From: Lewinellaceae bacterium
Lineage (GTDB): Bacteria; Bacteroidota; Bacteroidia; Chitinophagales; Saprospiraceae
DNA: 64,000 nucleotides
Assembly (NCBI GenBank): GCA_020636315.1
Contig: JACJYA010000012.1
Coordinates: forward strand, 1-64,000
Reading direction: 5' to 3'
Below, in pieces: positions 9,079-17,906 of the stretch (positions are counted from its first letter, which is position 1; each line of letters starts with the position of its first letter). The notes under the pieces are model-generated. The model worked only from the letters and a program-made list of their open reading frames with translations. It made no database searches and was not told the DNA's origin. The position numbers and the translations under genes were made by a program.

Positions 9079-10005
9079 CTAGAATTTCATCCTTCCCACT
9101 TCCCTCCGCAAATGCGCCTTCAGTTCCTCCGGCTCCAGCACCTCTACGATCTGGTGGTGGAAGCCCAGGATAAAGTTCGTCAGGCCGTAGAATTTGTGGT
9201 TGACCCGCGCCTGGAAGTCGTAGATGCCCTCATCGGCGGCGTCTTCCTGGATATAGGCCTTGGAGAGCGGGAAGCGCTCCACCAGTTCGTTGTAGGCGCC
9301 CACTCTGAGGCGCAGGTGCACCATCACCTGTTGGTCATCTACAATTCGGAAAGGGTCGGTGGCCAGTATCTTGTGTTCCTTTTCGTATGCCCAGGGCGTA
9401 TCCGTCAGCCGGATGCGTTTCATGCGGGAAAAGCGAAAGTGGCGCAGTTTCTTTTTATCCACGTCGAAAGCCTGAAGGATGTCGTCTTCGGCTTTGGCGT
9501 AGAAAGGTTCCACCAGCCGGTCGGCCACCACATTGCTGTTGGAAGAATGGTAATCCACCAGCAGGGCCCGGCGTTTTTCCAGCCTGGCCTTTTCCAGCAG
9601 GTTTACCTTGGTGAGGTAGGGCCGGCGCAGGTAGTTGTGTTCTTTTTGGGCGTATTCTATGAGTGAGGCCAGCCGGCGTTTGAGCTGCTCGAATTCTGGG
9701 TTGCCGGGCTCCACCTCGCTAATGGCCCGCAACAACCGCAGCTGATCTGCCTCTGAGAGGTCGAGCATACTTTTTAGTTCTTCGTAAGGTTTATCCGCTT
9801 TGAAGGCGTATCGGTAAGTTTTCTTATCATGGTCCAGGTCAAAGCCGGCATTTTTGAAGGCTTCAAAATCAGATTTTATGGTATCCGGATCTACTTTAAA
9901 ACGCCGGGCCAGCTCTTTCTTGGTATAGCGGTAGGGTTGCTCCAGCAATGCCCGCATGACCATCAGCAGCCGCATTTTGGTGCCGAATTCCTGTTCTCCT
10001 GCCAT
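9079..10005 (-). CDS. WYL-domain transcriptional regulator
   Basis: 308 residues. An N-terminal winged helix (about residues 10-70, with YTKKELARRFKVDPDTIKSD as the recognition region) is followed by a WYL domain (about 145-240, with RALLVDYHSSNS and DRLVEPFYAKAEDD) and a C-terminal WCX-like extension. WYL proteins sense nucleic-acid or nucleotide ligands and often control CRISPR or other defence genes. The gene lies 33 bases after the long cas6, between the two cas6 genes and on the same strand, so control of this cas locus is a reasonable inference. Confidence 0.9.
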   Translation of the reverse strand: MAGEQEFGTKMRLLMVMRALLEQPYRYTKKELARRFKVDPDTIKSDFEAFKNAGFDLDHDKKTYRYAFKADKPYEELKSMLDLSEADQLRLLRAISEVEPGNPEFEQLKRRLASLIEYAQKEHNYLRRPYLTKVNLLEKARLEKRRALLVDYHSSNSNVVADRLVEPFYAKAEDDILQAFDVDKKKLRHFRFSRMKRIRLTDTPWAYEKEHKILATDPFRIVDDQQVMVHLRLRVGAYNELVERFPLSKAYIQEDAADEGIYDFQARVNHKFYGLTNFILGFHHQIVEVLEPEELKAHLRREVGRMKF

Positions 10006-10038
10006 TGAACTATATTTTTGTTTGCTTTTTACTTCCCT

Positions 10039-10836
10039 TTACTCCATTAATTTAGTTGCCCCGAACCCCAGCGCATTCTCACCCCCGAAACCCGCCATCA
10101 TACCCAGCCGTGTGAGTTCCGGGGGCGCGGTGATCTCAAAATCGTATAGATAGCCGATCACTTTAGTCTCCGCCGGGGTAAAGGCCTTGATGCGAATGCC
10201 CCGCTTTTTTGCCTTTTTGCTGAGCAGCCGGAAGGCCATCGGTTGATCCATGTCTATAGGTTCAACCAGTTGGTGTACCAGCGCCGCTTCGTATTTGTCC
10301 CGCAGGTTCTTAAAGAAGTACTGCTCGTATTGCTTATCCGCCGGGTGGAGGTAGTTGTGCCAGAGCTTGCCGCCTTCCCGGGCCTCCGGCTCACTGGCCA
10401 GGATGGGGGAGGTGGCGCGCAGGCGGGCTGCCCTGCCCTTAATCTCCGGAGGCCGTAGTGCTTCTACCTGCTGAACCGCCAGCTCCAGCTGGCTGATGCG
10501 GTCGCCCAGCCGGAGCTCCTGCTCCTTAAAAAGGCCAAGGATCATCCCCTGCGCCGCTTCTTCCACCAGGAAAGACACCACAAAAGAAATATCCCTGCTG
10601 TAAACCTTCATGCGGTCGCCCAGAATCTCGAACCGGGGCGGAACGTACAGGTTGGAAAAGGTGAACAGCTTAAAACGCTTGTTGCCGGAGGTATATCCTT
10701 TTTCATGCAGGAATTCCCCGAATTCCGAATCAGAGCTGCCGATCAGCTTGTAGATCCAGGAGCTGAGCTCGTACTGATAGGAAAGAGGCAGTAATTGCCC
10801 GGGCTTCTTCACCCCGAAGGTGACCTTAAATTGCAT
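10039..10836 (-). CDS. cas6: CRISPR RNA endonuclease Cas6 (copy 1, long form)
   Basis: 265 residues from the ATG at 10836 (MQFKVTFGVKK); an upstream in-frame start at 10878 would add 14 residues unlike the family. The double-RRM Cas6 layout is visible: PLSYQYELSSWIYKLI near residue 20 and the C-terminal glycine-rich loop GFGGENALGFGATKL. Typical Cas6 length is 220-280. It is the first gene of the minus-strand cas cluster and is followed by the WYL regulator. It is the more standard of the two Cas6 proteins. Confidence 0.9.
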   Translation of the reverse strand: MQFKVTFGVKKPGQLLPLSYQYELSSWIYKLIGSSDSEFGEFLHEKGYTSGNKRFKLFTFSNLYVPPRFEILGDRMKVYSRDISFVVSFLVEEAAQGMILGLFKEQELRLGDRISQLELAVQQVEALRPPEIKGRAARLRATSPILASEPEAREGGKLWHNYLHPADKQYEQYFFKNLRDKYEAALVHQLVEPIDMDQPMAFRLLSKKAKKRGIRIKAFTPAETKVIGYLYDFEITAPPELTRLGMMAGFGGENALGFGATKLME

Positions 10837-10928
10837 TTTACCACTATTGAAATGAATACATCGAGCGCTCCCCGCCATCCGGCCGGGAAAACCGAAAGAT
10901 AATAAGAAATTCCCGAACCCCCTCCCGG

Positions 10929-10959
10929 TTGAAGCACTGGCGGATAATTCGTAATTTTA
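10929..10959 (+). promoter_or_regulatory. Possible Bacteroidota promoter for the Uma2-like gene
   Basis: TTG at 10929 is followed after 20 bases by TAATTTTA at 10952-10959, one mismatch from the Bacteroidota -7 consensus TAnnTTTG. It lies 18 bases before the start codon at 10977. It is a single candidate match only. Confidence 0.35.
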
Positions 10960-10976
10960 GGGCAAATCAACGGTAG

Positions 10977-11576
10977 ATGATCACTAACATTAATCAGCTC
11001 GACCCCGACAAGCGATACACCTACGCCGACTACCTCACCTGGCGGTTTGAAGATGTTGTGGAATTGATCCGGGGTAAGGTGTTCAAAATGTCACCTGCCC
11101 CTGGGACCTCTCACCAACAGCTGTCGGGGAATTTATTCAGTATTGTGCACCGATACCTTAAGGGGCGGCCCTGCCAGGTCTTCGCCGCTCCTTTCGACGT
11201 CCGCCTACCCCTGCCTCCTGGCCGACAAACCGCCAAACAGATCGATACCGTGGTGCAACCGGACATCAGCATCATCTGCGACCCTCAAAAGCTTGACGAG
11301 CGCGGCTGCCAGGGCGCTCCGGACTGGATCATCGAGATTCTCTCCAAAAGCACCGCCTCCAAAGACCTCACCGAGAAATATACGCTTTACGAAAATGCCG
11401 GCGTACAGGAATACTGGGTGGCCCACCCGCACGAAGGAACCCTGCTGATCTACCGCCTCGATGAGAACGGCCGCTACCAACTGCTGCGCCAAACGCCTTT
11501 TGTGAAAGGTGAGAAGGCGCCTTCCGGCGTTTTCCCGGATCTCGAGATCAACCTGGATGAGGTATTTGAGGAGTGA
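10977..11576 (+). CDS. Uma2-family restriction-endonuclease-like protein
   Basis: 199 residues. The Uma2 (DUF820) fold is a PD-(D/E)XK nuclease. Seen here are VVQPDISIICD (PD motif), PDWIIEILSKST (E-x-L) and the C-terminal YENAGVQEYWVAHP block typical of the family, so the putative catalytic residues are all present. The function of these proteins is not established, although they are often duplicated in environmental bacteria. It is divergent from the cas operon and is probably unrelated to it. Confidence 0.9.
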   Translation: MITNINQLDPDKRYTYADYLTWRFEDVVELIRGKVFKMSPAPGTSHQQLSGNLFSIVHRYLKGRPCQVFAAPFDVRLPLPPGRQTAKQIDTVVQPDISIICDPQKLDERGCQGAPDWIIEILSKSTASKDLTEKYTLYENAGVQEYWVAHPHEGTLLIYRLDENGRYQLLRQTPFVKGEKAPSGVFPDLEINLDEVFEE

Positions 11577-11735
11577 GGAGGGCATTAGTGTGAAATGCCT
11601 TGAATTGAAATGGTAATATCCACCATGCTTGTTCTCAGGGCTCCATTTCCTCATTTCTATGCATGTCTGAGCATTCCTTTCCATTTACACAAATGCACTA
11701 ACACACCTACACACTGCTCTCTGCTCACTACCCCT

Positions 11736-12425
11736 TCACCACTCCAGCCGCTTCCCATCCCGGAAAAAGCCGCCCGTTGGGCCGTCGTCCGGCAATTGTA
11801 CTGCCCAGAGGATGCTGGCGGCGCCCTGGGTAACGCTCCGCGGCGCGGCGCTGCCCCCCATATCCGTGCGCACCCAGCCCGGGCAGACGGCGTTGACGAG
11901 GATGCCGTCGAGGCCGGTGGCTTTGGCCAGCTTGATGGTCAGGGCGTTCAGGGCTGCCTTGGTGATGCCGTAGGCGGGTGTCTCGCTGCCCATCTTGTGC
12001 AGGGAACCGGAGCCGCTTGAGACATTGACGATGCGCCCCCAGCGGTTCTTCCGCATGAGGGGGATAAATGCCGCGCACATCCGCCAGGGCCCCAGCAGGT
12101 TAGTGGTGATGGCTTCCTGAACGATTTCCAGGTCCGGCGCCGTCACTTGCTGGCCGGTGTCGTAGTGGATGGCGGCGTTGTTGATCAGAACGTCCAGCCG
12201 GCCGAATGCTGAGGCGACGAATTCTTTCAGTGTAGCGATGCTGCCCGGGCTGCTGACATCCAGCGGGTGGAACAGGACTCCGGGAAGCTTCAAGGCAGCC
12301 TCCTTGCCCTTGTTCGCATTCCGGCTGGTGAGGATCACCTGATAGCCGGCCTCCAGCAGTTGCCGGCAGGTTTCAAAACCGATGCCCCGGTTGGCGCCGG
12401 TGACGAGTGCGATGCGGGAAGACAT
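11736..12425 (-). CDS. Short-chain dehydrogenase/reductase
   Basis: 229 residues. Classical SDR features are in order: the cofactor motif TGANRGIG at residues 9-16, NNAA at about 86-89, the active-site Ser in VNVSSGSG and the YxxxK pair in AYGITKAAL. The residues after the cofactor loop (TSRNANKG) are basic, favouring NADPH. The pattern is closest to carbonyl-reductase-like SDRs. The substrate cannot be deduced. The next gene on the same strand (12476-12910) lies 50 bases upstream, so the two may be co-transcribed. Confidence 0.9.
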   Translation of the reverse strand: MSSRIALVTGANRGIGFETCRQLLEAGYQVILTSRNANKGKEAALKLPGVLFHPLDVSSPGSIATLKEFVASAFGRLDVLINNAAIHYDTGQQVTAPDLEIVQEAITTNLLGPWRMCAAFIPLMRKNRWGRIVNVSSGSGSLHKMGSETPAYGITKAALNALTIKLAKATGLDGILVNAVCPGWVRTDMGGSAAPRSVTQGAASILWAVQLPDDGPTGGFFRDGKRLEW

Positions 12426-12475
12426 ATTTGATTTTCGATTTTTGATGTGTGATTTTTGATGTTGCCGGGAGCGCC

Positions 12476-12910
12476 CTAAACCGTTCCCAGAAAATCCCGG
12501 TGCTTTCCGCTCCCTTCAATAAAATCCAGGTAGTTCCCGGAGCAGATCTCCGCCAGGCCGCCGGGTGGCTGGTTGAGCACGTAACACCAGCAGGGAACCG
12601 GCTGTCCGTTCAGCGTAGCCGGTATTTCTTCCCGGCGGTATTCATTCTGGCAAGGATGGGCCGGGTTGATGCCTTCATACCGGTCTAGTTCCCGGAATGC
12701 TTCTTCCGGATTGTGCAGGTGGTAAACCTGCCCATAGACGCGTTTGGTGCTGCCGGGGTCATACCAAAAGCCAGGATATTGGCCCAGGTCATAGAGGCGC
12801 CCCGTAGCGTAAGCGTCTCCCCTAAGTTCACCGTTGGCCTTCAGGTAGCGCCCGATGCGGGTGGAGAGCGTGTGCAGGAGTGTGCCGTAAATAAAGAGGT
12901 GGTGATTCAT
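12476..12910 (-). CDS. Gamma-glutamylcyclotransferase-like (AIG2/GGCT fold) protein
   Basis: 144 residues. The GGCT/AIG2 signature is present: the start FIYGTLLHTLST (YGTL loop), then GRLYDLGQYPGFW, and the acidic residue in FRELDRYEGINP where the family catalytic Glu sits. Proteins of this fold release 5-oxoproline from gamma-glutamyl compounds, but many members have other or unknown substrates. It probably forms a two-gene unit with the SDR downstream. Confidence 0.88.
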   Translation of the reverse strand: MNHHLFIYGTLLHTLSTRIGRYLKANGELRGDAYATGRLYDLGQYPGFWYDPGSTKRVYGQVYHLHNPEEAFRELDRYEGINPAHPCQNEYRREEIPATLNGQPVPCWCYVLNQPPGGLAEICSGNYLDFIEGSGKHRDFLGTV

Positions 12911-13397
12911 TCTAAGGATTTAAGATGGTTTGGGATATTGGTTGGCTACCGCAGCCATGCTTTGAGCAATTGCCCTGCCTTCTTTTAAAGACAAAGATAA
13001 ACAAACAGCAGAATCGTTACTTTTGTAATCGTTATAAAAGTAATAATTATTTTTATAACGGCTTTTGACTCCATCATTCAATTTTCTCCATGGAGATCTT
13101 TAATAAGAATACGCGAAACCCTGTTCAGGCAAAAGGAAACAAATGGCCTCTGCCCGCTAAAAAAAAATTGGCGGATAGCGACGCCTTTGTAAAACTTTGG
13201 AAACCAATGAATAAAAGCGCTGTGTTTTCAGGCCGGGCAGCAGGTGCATTAGAAAAAAAATTCTGCCCCGGGAACCAACTTCCACAGCTTTGGCGTTTAG
13301 CAAAATATTAACCGAATTTAAATTCTGAGTTAAATTTATCAATCAACAATAAATATGGCTTGAGTTTTTTTTAAATTTATCAAAAATCAATAAAGCG
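12911..13397. other. AT-rich intergenic region with palindromes
   Basis: A 487-base gap before the YkuK-like gene. The notable part is the palindrome cluster at 13016-13060, annotated separately. A 73-codon frame at 13090-13311 has no recognisable domain, no clear ribosome site and poor amino-acid composition, and is not accepted as a gene. Confidence 0.5.
13016..13060. repeat. AT-rich palindrome cluster, copy 1
   Basis: CGTTATAAAA at 13030-13039 is a perfect inverted partner of TTTTATAACG at 13051-13060. TTACTTTT at 13017-13024 pairs with AAAAGTAA at 13036-13043. The 13-base string TTACTTTTGTAAT at 13017-13029 recurs exactly at 23631-23643. It looks like a multi-site operator or a small palindromic repeat; it also contains a -7-like TACTTTTG. 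Confidence 0.5.
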
Positions 13398-13868
13398 ATG
13401 AATTGGCGAAGGCTTAACGGCCAAAAAATCGAACTTCCGATCAAGGATGCTGTAGAGCAGGCCATTGTCCGGGAAAAGAAAGATGGCCATCGGCTGAAAG
13501 TCTGTATCGGTTCCGACTCTCAGGTGCGCAATGGGGTCATCGAATTTGCCACCGTTATCGTTTTCCTGCGGGAAAAAAAAGGCGGCTTCATGTACATTTC
13601 CAACTCGAAGGAGTACGGTAAAATGGGCCTCCGCGAGCGAATGATCACCGAGGTGGCCAAGTCGGTGGAAGTGGCCTATGCGTTGTGTGACCTGCTGGAC
13701 AAGCACGAGGTTGACCTCGAAGTCCATGCCGATATCAATACCGACCCGCATTTCCAGTCCAATACCGCCCTGAAGGAGGCCATGGGGTACATCCTGGGGA
13801 TGGGCTTTGTTTTTAAGGCCAAACCCAATGCTTTCGCCAGCTCTTCCTGCGCGGATAAGGTGGTGTAG
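13398..13868 (+). CDS. YkuK-like ribonuclease H-like protein (DUF458)
   Basis: 156 residues, close to the family norm of about 150-170. The family has an RNase H-like fold. The conserved acidic positions are visible as CIGSDSQVRNG (Asp in the first strand), VHADINTDPHF (Asp after the strand) and the C-terminal block KAKPNAFASSSCADK, which is characteristic. Activity is not established for the family. It stands alone, with large gaps on both sides. Confidence 0.85.
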   Translation: MNWRRLNGQKIELPIKDAVEQAIVREKKDGHRLKVCIGSDSQVRNGVIEFATVIVFLREKKGGFMYISNSKEYGKMGLRERMITEVAKSVEVAYALCDLLDKHEVDLEVHADINTDPHFQSNTALKEAMGYILGMGFVFKAKPNAFASSSCADKVV

Positions 13869-13875
13869 GGGAGGC

Positions 13876-14240
13876 GGGGATTCGTGGGTTCGTTATTCGG
13901 GATTCGTTATTCGGTAGGAGGGCTTGTCGGCCGAGGTTGCTCCGGGGGGCGTTCATAGTTCCTGGTTTCTGAGTTTTTACCCGGCAGAGCGGTAGCGAGG
14001 ACGGGTCTCGTTGCCCTGGAAACCAGCGGGTTAGCGTAACGCAGACACACTTATTTGAACCATCCCTTGCTCCGGTTCCTAAGAATAGTATATTTCCAGT
14101 TGAAATCCAATCAACGCCACTCTGCGAACATAAGGGGTGGCGTTGTTTATTTCCGGAGGCCTCGCAGTTGTAAGGTAGATAAAGTCCCGGACCCCCGAAT
14201 CCCGGATCTACAAATCCCGAACCCCGAATCCACGAATCCA
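13876..14240. repeat. Composite intergenic element with imperfect terminal inverted repeats
   Basis: The left part (about 13876-13915) contains GGATTCGTGGGTTCG and repeated ATTCG words. The right part (about 14200-14240) contains the inverted counterpart CGAATCCACGAATCC and related words. Between them lies copy A of a dispersed repeat (13951-14067). No gene is visible in the 480 bases between 13869 and 14348. Confidence 0.45.
13951..14067 (+). repeat. Dispersed intergenic repeat, copy A
   Basis: It begins GTTCATAGTT and ends TTTGAACCATCCC, so its ends are short inverted repeats. The core GGAAACCAGCGGGTTAGCGT is shared with copy B at 42212-42289 (two mismatches or fewer over that core). The GTTCATAG to TTTTTACCCGG segment is shared in inverted orientation with copy C near 23690-23785. 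Confidence 0.6.
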
Positions 14241-14348
14241 CCAATTTTGTCTAAGAACTTGCACATTTACGTATAATCCGGTTTTTTATCGGGAAATATT
14301 TTTTCATTTTCGCAGCGCGATTCTTTTCCCATACCAAAATAATGACCA

Positions 14349-15683
14349 ATGAGGAGATTATTCCAGTATTCCGTTTTGGCCTGGCTGTTGTTTACCGGCA
14401 CCCTTGCCGGCGCCCAGGACAACAAGATAGCGTTTGACAAATATACGCTGGAAAACAATGGGTTGACCGTGATCCTCCATCAGGACAAGAGCACTCCAAT
14501 CGTTGCTATTGCTGTCATGTACCACGTCGGATCGAAAAATGAAGACCCCAGCCGCACCGGCTTTGCCCACTTTTTTGAGCATCTGCTGTTTGAAGGGTCT
14601 GAGAACATCGAAAGGGGGGAATTCTCCCAATACGTTCAGGATGCAGGCGGGACGCTCAATGCCTACACGACTACCGACAACACCTGTTACTTTGAGGTGC
14701 TTCCCGCCAACCAGCTTGAACTGGGCCTTTGGCTGGAGTCGGAGCGCATGCTCCACGCCAAAGTTGACCAGAAGGGGGTGGAAACCCAGCGGGAGGTGGT
14801 CAAAGAGGAGATGCGGATGCGGTATGATAACCGGCCGTACGGCTCCTTCCGCAAGGAGATCCAGAAGCGCATGTACAAAAAGTACCCTTATATGTGGACA
14901 CCCATCGGCTCTATGGACCACCTCAATGCGGCTTCTGAAGAAGATTACGTGAAATTCTACAAGCAGTTTTACGTACCTAATAATGCCGTTCTGGTCATTG
15001 CCGGAGACTTTGAGGCCAAACAGGCAAAAGAATGGGTGAGCAAGTATTTCAAAGACATTCCGAAGCAGGAAAACCCGATCTACCGGCCTCAGGTGGAGGA
15101 GCCTCCTCTGGGCGGGCAGGTGCGCGACACCATATTCGACCAGATACAATTGCCGGGGGTGTTTAAAGCCTACCGCACTCCGGCTATCGGTGAAAAGGAC
15201 TTCTATGCTGTTAAAATGCTGGCTCAGTTACTGTCAGAGGGGGAAAGTTCCCGCCTGAAGAAATCACTGGTGGATGAACAACAGCTGGCCATTCAGACCG
15301 GCAATTTCGTGATGGACCAGGAGGGGCCCAGCATGGCGGTGGCCTACGCCATCTGCAATGCCGGCGTGGATGCCCAAACCGTGGAGAAGGCCATGAACGC
15401 GGAAATAGAAAAGGTGCAAAAGGAAGGCGTGACGGAAGAGGAATTCCAGAAACTGCGCAATCAGGTGGAAAGCGAGTTGGTGAACCAGAACGCCACCGTG
15501 TTTGGCGTTGCCGATAACCTGGCAACCTACGAAGTCCTCTACGGAGACGCCAACCTGATCAACGAGGAGATCAGCCACTATCTGGCGGTTACCCGCGAAG
15601 ACATCCAGAATGCGGCAAAGAAGTATTTCGTAGATGAGAATAGTGTGGTCCTGTATTATCTGCCCAAGCCGAACCAGCCGTAG
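14349..15683 (+). CDS. M16-family zinc protease, active subunit
   Basis: 444 residues with a signal peptide (MRRLFQYSVLAWLLFTGTLAGA). The inverted zinc motif HFFEH near residue 75 and the downstream Glu in VETQREVVKEEMR make a complete M16 metal site. Two M16 half-domains fill the chain. It is followed 102 bases later by a second M16 gene that lacks the zinc motif. Such active/inactive pairs form heterodimeric peptidases in other bacteria. Export to the periplasm is expected. Confidence 0.93.
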   Translation: MRRLFQYSVLAWLLFTGTLAGAQDNKIAFDKYTLENNGLTVILHQDKSTPIVAIAVMYHVGSKNEDPSRTGFAHFFEHLLFEGSENIERGEFSQYVQDAGGTLNAYTTTDNTCYFEVLPANQLELGLWLESERMLHAKVDQKGVETQREVVKEEMRMRYDNRPYGSFRKEIQKRMYKKYPYMWTPIGSMDHLNAASEEDYVKFYKQFYVPNNAVLVIAGDFEAKQAKEWVSKYFKDIPKQENPIYRPQVEEPPLGGQVRDTIFDQIQLPGVFKAYRTPAIGEKDFYAVKMLAQLLSEGESSRLKKSLVDEQQLAIQTGNFVMDQEGPSMAVAYAICNAGVDAQTVEKAMNAEIEKVQKEGVTEEEFQKLRNQVESELVNQNATVFGVADNLATYEVLYGDANLINEEISHYLAVTREDIQNAAKKYFVDENSVVLYYLPKPNQP

Positions 15684-15707
15684 GGGGCGTTAACAGGGAT
15701 TCGAAAT

Positions 15708-15747
15708 CCGTGATTCGCCCGGTTGCTTTTATTAGCCGTGATTCGCC
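15708..15747 (+). repeat. Short direct repeat between the two M16 genes
   Basis: The 12-base string CCGTGATTCGCC occurs at 15708-15719 and again at 15736-15747, followed by GGG or CGG-type sequence. It shares ATTCG words with the intergenic element at 13876-14240. Confidence 0.4.
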
Positions 15748-15785
15748 GGGACGAATATCAATTATTCAATCAGATTCAAAGAAAA

Positions 15786-17879
15786 ATGAGAAATACAAAC
15801 CTGATCATTGCCATTTTTTTCCTTTCCGCCATTCAGGGCCTGCGGGCTCAGGAGGAAGATTTTCGAAAAAAAGCGCCGGCGCCGGGCCCGGCCCCTGAGA
15901 TTCAATTCGGGGAATACGAGCAATTCCCTCTGGACAACGGCCTGCAGGTGGTGGTTGTAGAAAATCACAAACTGCCGCGCATAGCCTTTAACCTCTTGGT
16001 GGATGTCCCCCCGGTTGAGGAAGGCAAATACGCGGGAACAGCCGAAATGGCCGGAGAGATGCTTGGCCGGGGAACGGAAAACCGCTCCAAAGCGGAGATC
16101 GATGCCGCCGTCGATTTTATCGGGGCGGCGTTCAACACCAGTGAAACAGGTATGTTCGGTTCCTGCCTCACCAAACATAAAGACTCCCTGCTGGAGGTCA
16201 TGGCGGATGTGCTGCTGCACCCCACTTTCCCGGAGGAAGAATTTGAAAAGCTGAAAAAACAGCGCCTTTCGAACTTGTCCTATGAAAAAGATGACCCCAA
16301 CACCATTGCCGATAACCTGGCGCAGATGCTGCGTTTTGGGGGGCACCCGTACGGAGAAGTGCCTGACGAAGAAACAATAGAGGCCATTACGGCGGAGCGC
16401 TGCAAGGCCTATTATGAAAACTACTTCCTGCCCAATACCTCCTATCTGGCTATTATCGGCGATATCAAACTGGAGGAAGCCAAAGAAATAGCAAAGAAAT
16501 ACTTTGGAAGCTGGGAAAAGGGTACACTCTCCAAGGAGTTTTTCGCTCTTCCGGAGCCACCCTCAGAACCGGTTGTCGCCTTCGTTGATAAGGCCGGAGC
16601 GGTGCAGTCCGTTATAGACATCACCTATCCTGTCAACCTCAAGCCGGGCGCCGAGGATGTCATCCCCTCTTCGGTATTGAACACCCTGCTGGGCAGTAGC
16701 GGCCTCAACAGCCGCCTCAACCTGAACATCCGGGAAGACAAGGGATATTCCTACGGTGTGGGTTCAACGCTTTCTTACGACAAGTACATCGGTTATTTTT
16801 CGGCCGGCGGGAGTGTGCGCAACGAGGTGACGGACAGTGCTATTGTTGAATTCCTCCACGAGATGAACCGCCTGCGGGAGGAACCCGTGCCGGAGGAAGA
16901 ACTGCAAAGCACCAAGAATTTTATAACCGGCACTTTTGCCCGTGCTATGGAGCGCCCGGAGACCGTCGCCCGCCTGGCGCTCAACATGGTTCGCTACAAG
17001 CTGCCTAAGAACTACTATGCAGACTATCTGAGAAATGTGAATGCTGTCACGGCGGAGCAGTTGCAGGAAGTGGCCCAAAAGTACCTCCTTCCCGGCCAGG
17101 CCTACATCGTGGTGGTGGGCAACAAAGCCGAAGTGGCGGATAAACTGGGGCGTTTTTCCGGTAGCGGGGAGGTTCGGTTTTTCGATGTCAACGGCAACCT
17201 GATCTCCGGGGAGGAAGAGGCCCTGCCCGAAGGGCTTACTGCCCTGGATGTGGTAGAGAACTACCTGTCGGCTATCGGCGGGCGGGAGGCCTTGGAGGCG
17301 GTCGAAGACATGACCTTCAAAATGAGCACTACCGTTCAGGGGATGGCCATGCAAATGAAGATGCAGCGCAAGGTGCCGGACAAGATGTTGATGCAGGTGG
17401 AAATGAACGGCATGGTGGTCAACGAAACCCGGTTTGACGGCGAGCGCGCCGAGGTGAGCGCCATGGGACAGGAGCAGAAACTGGAAGGTGAAGAAGCGAA
17501 AAGCATCAAGCAGCAGGCCATGTTGTTTCCCGAACTGCATTTTGCCGGGGGCGGCTATGAGCTTACCCTGGATGGTATCGAAAATCTGGAAGGTGGTAAA
17601 GCCTACCGGGTAGAGGTTACCGACTCCGACGGCAACCGGGCCACTCAGTACTACGACGTGCAAACCGGCCTGAAGGTCAAAAGCATCACCACTCAGGACG
17701 GCCCTCAGGGCACCGTGACGGTTACCAGTGAAATGGGCGATTATCGGGAAGTGAACGGCATCCGCGTCCCTTATGAACTGACGACTTCAGGAGCCGCCCC
17801 ATTCCCCATCACCCTGAAAGTAGAGTCCGTGGAGATCAACTCCGGCCTTTCGGATGATATCTTCAAGGTAAAGGAATAA
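15786..17879 (+). CDS. M16-family protease-like protein, zinc site lost, with extra C-terminal domain
   Basis: 697 residues from the ATG at 15786, which gives a signal peptide (MRNTNLIIAIFFLSAIQGLRA); the upstream start at 15723 would precede it with non-signal sequence. Residues about 45-480 are M16 N- and C-domains. At the zinc-motif position the sequence reads AEMAGEMLGRG, so HxxEH is absent and the chain should be catalytically inactive. Residues about 500-697 form an added beta-rich domain (LTALDVVENYLSAIGGREAL onward) resembling LolA/LppX-like outer-membrane lipoprotein-binding folds. It probably pairs with the active subunit upstream. Confidence 0.9.
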   Translation: MRNTNLIIAIFFLSAIQGLRAQEEDFRKKAPAPGPAPEIQFGEYEQFPLDNGLQVVVVENHKLPRIAFNLLVDVPPVEEGKYAGTAEMAGEMLGRGTENRSKAEIDAAVDFIGAAFNTSETGMFGSCLTKHKDSLLEVMADVLLHPTFPEEEFEKLKKQRLSNLSYEKDDPNTIADNLAQMLRFGGHPYGEVPDEETIEAITAERCKAYYENYFLPNTSYLAIIGDIKLEEAKEIAKKYFGSWEKGTLSKEFFALPEPPSEPVVAFVDKAGAVQSVIDITYPVNLKPGAEDVIPSSVLNTLLGSSGLNSRLNLNIREDKGYSYGVGSTLSYDKYIGYFSAGGSVRNEVTDSAIVEFLHEMNRLREEPVPEEELQSTKNFITGTFARAMERPETVARLALNMVRYKLPKNYYADYLRNVNAVTAEQLQEVAQKYLLPGQAYIVVVGNKAEVADKLGRFSGSGEVRFFDVNGNLISGEEEALPEGLTALDVVENYLSAIGGREALEAVEDMTFKMSTTVQGMAMQMKMQRKVPDKMLMQVEMNGMVVNETRFDGERAEVSAMGQEQKLEGEEAKSIKQQAMLFPELHFAGGGYELTLDGIENLEGGKAYRVEVTDSDGNRATQYYDVQTGLKVKSITTQDGPQGTVTVTSEMGDYREVNGIRVPYELTTSGAAPFPITLKVESVEINSGLSDDIFKVKE

Positions 17880-17906
17880 CCGAAATTCCGGCCTGAAATG
17901 CAGATC

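Noticed and set aside
8556..9173. 205-codon plus-strand frame
   Set aside because: It crosses the end of the short cas6 gene and the WYL gene end in antisense; Pro/Ser/Arg-rich as expected for a shadow.
1..10900. Search for a CRISPR array near the cas genes
   Set aside because: No set of regularly spaced direct repeats of 28-37 bases was seen in any gap; the array is probably beyond base 1.
10977..11576. Uma2-like nuclease as part of the CRISPR defence system
   Set aside because: It is divergent from the cas genes, is a common scattered family, and nothing in the sequence links it to CRISPR function.
13090..13311. 73-codon plus-strand frame
   Set aside because: No domain, no ribosome site, composition unlike a protein; lies in AT-rich intergenic DNA.
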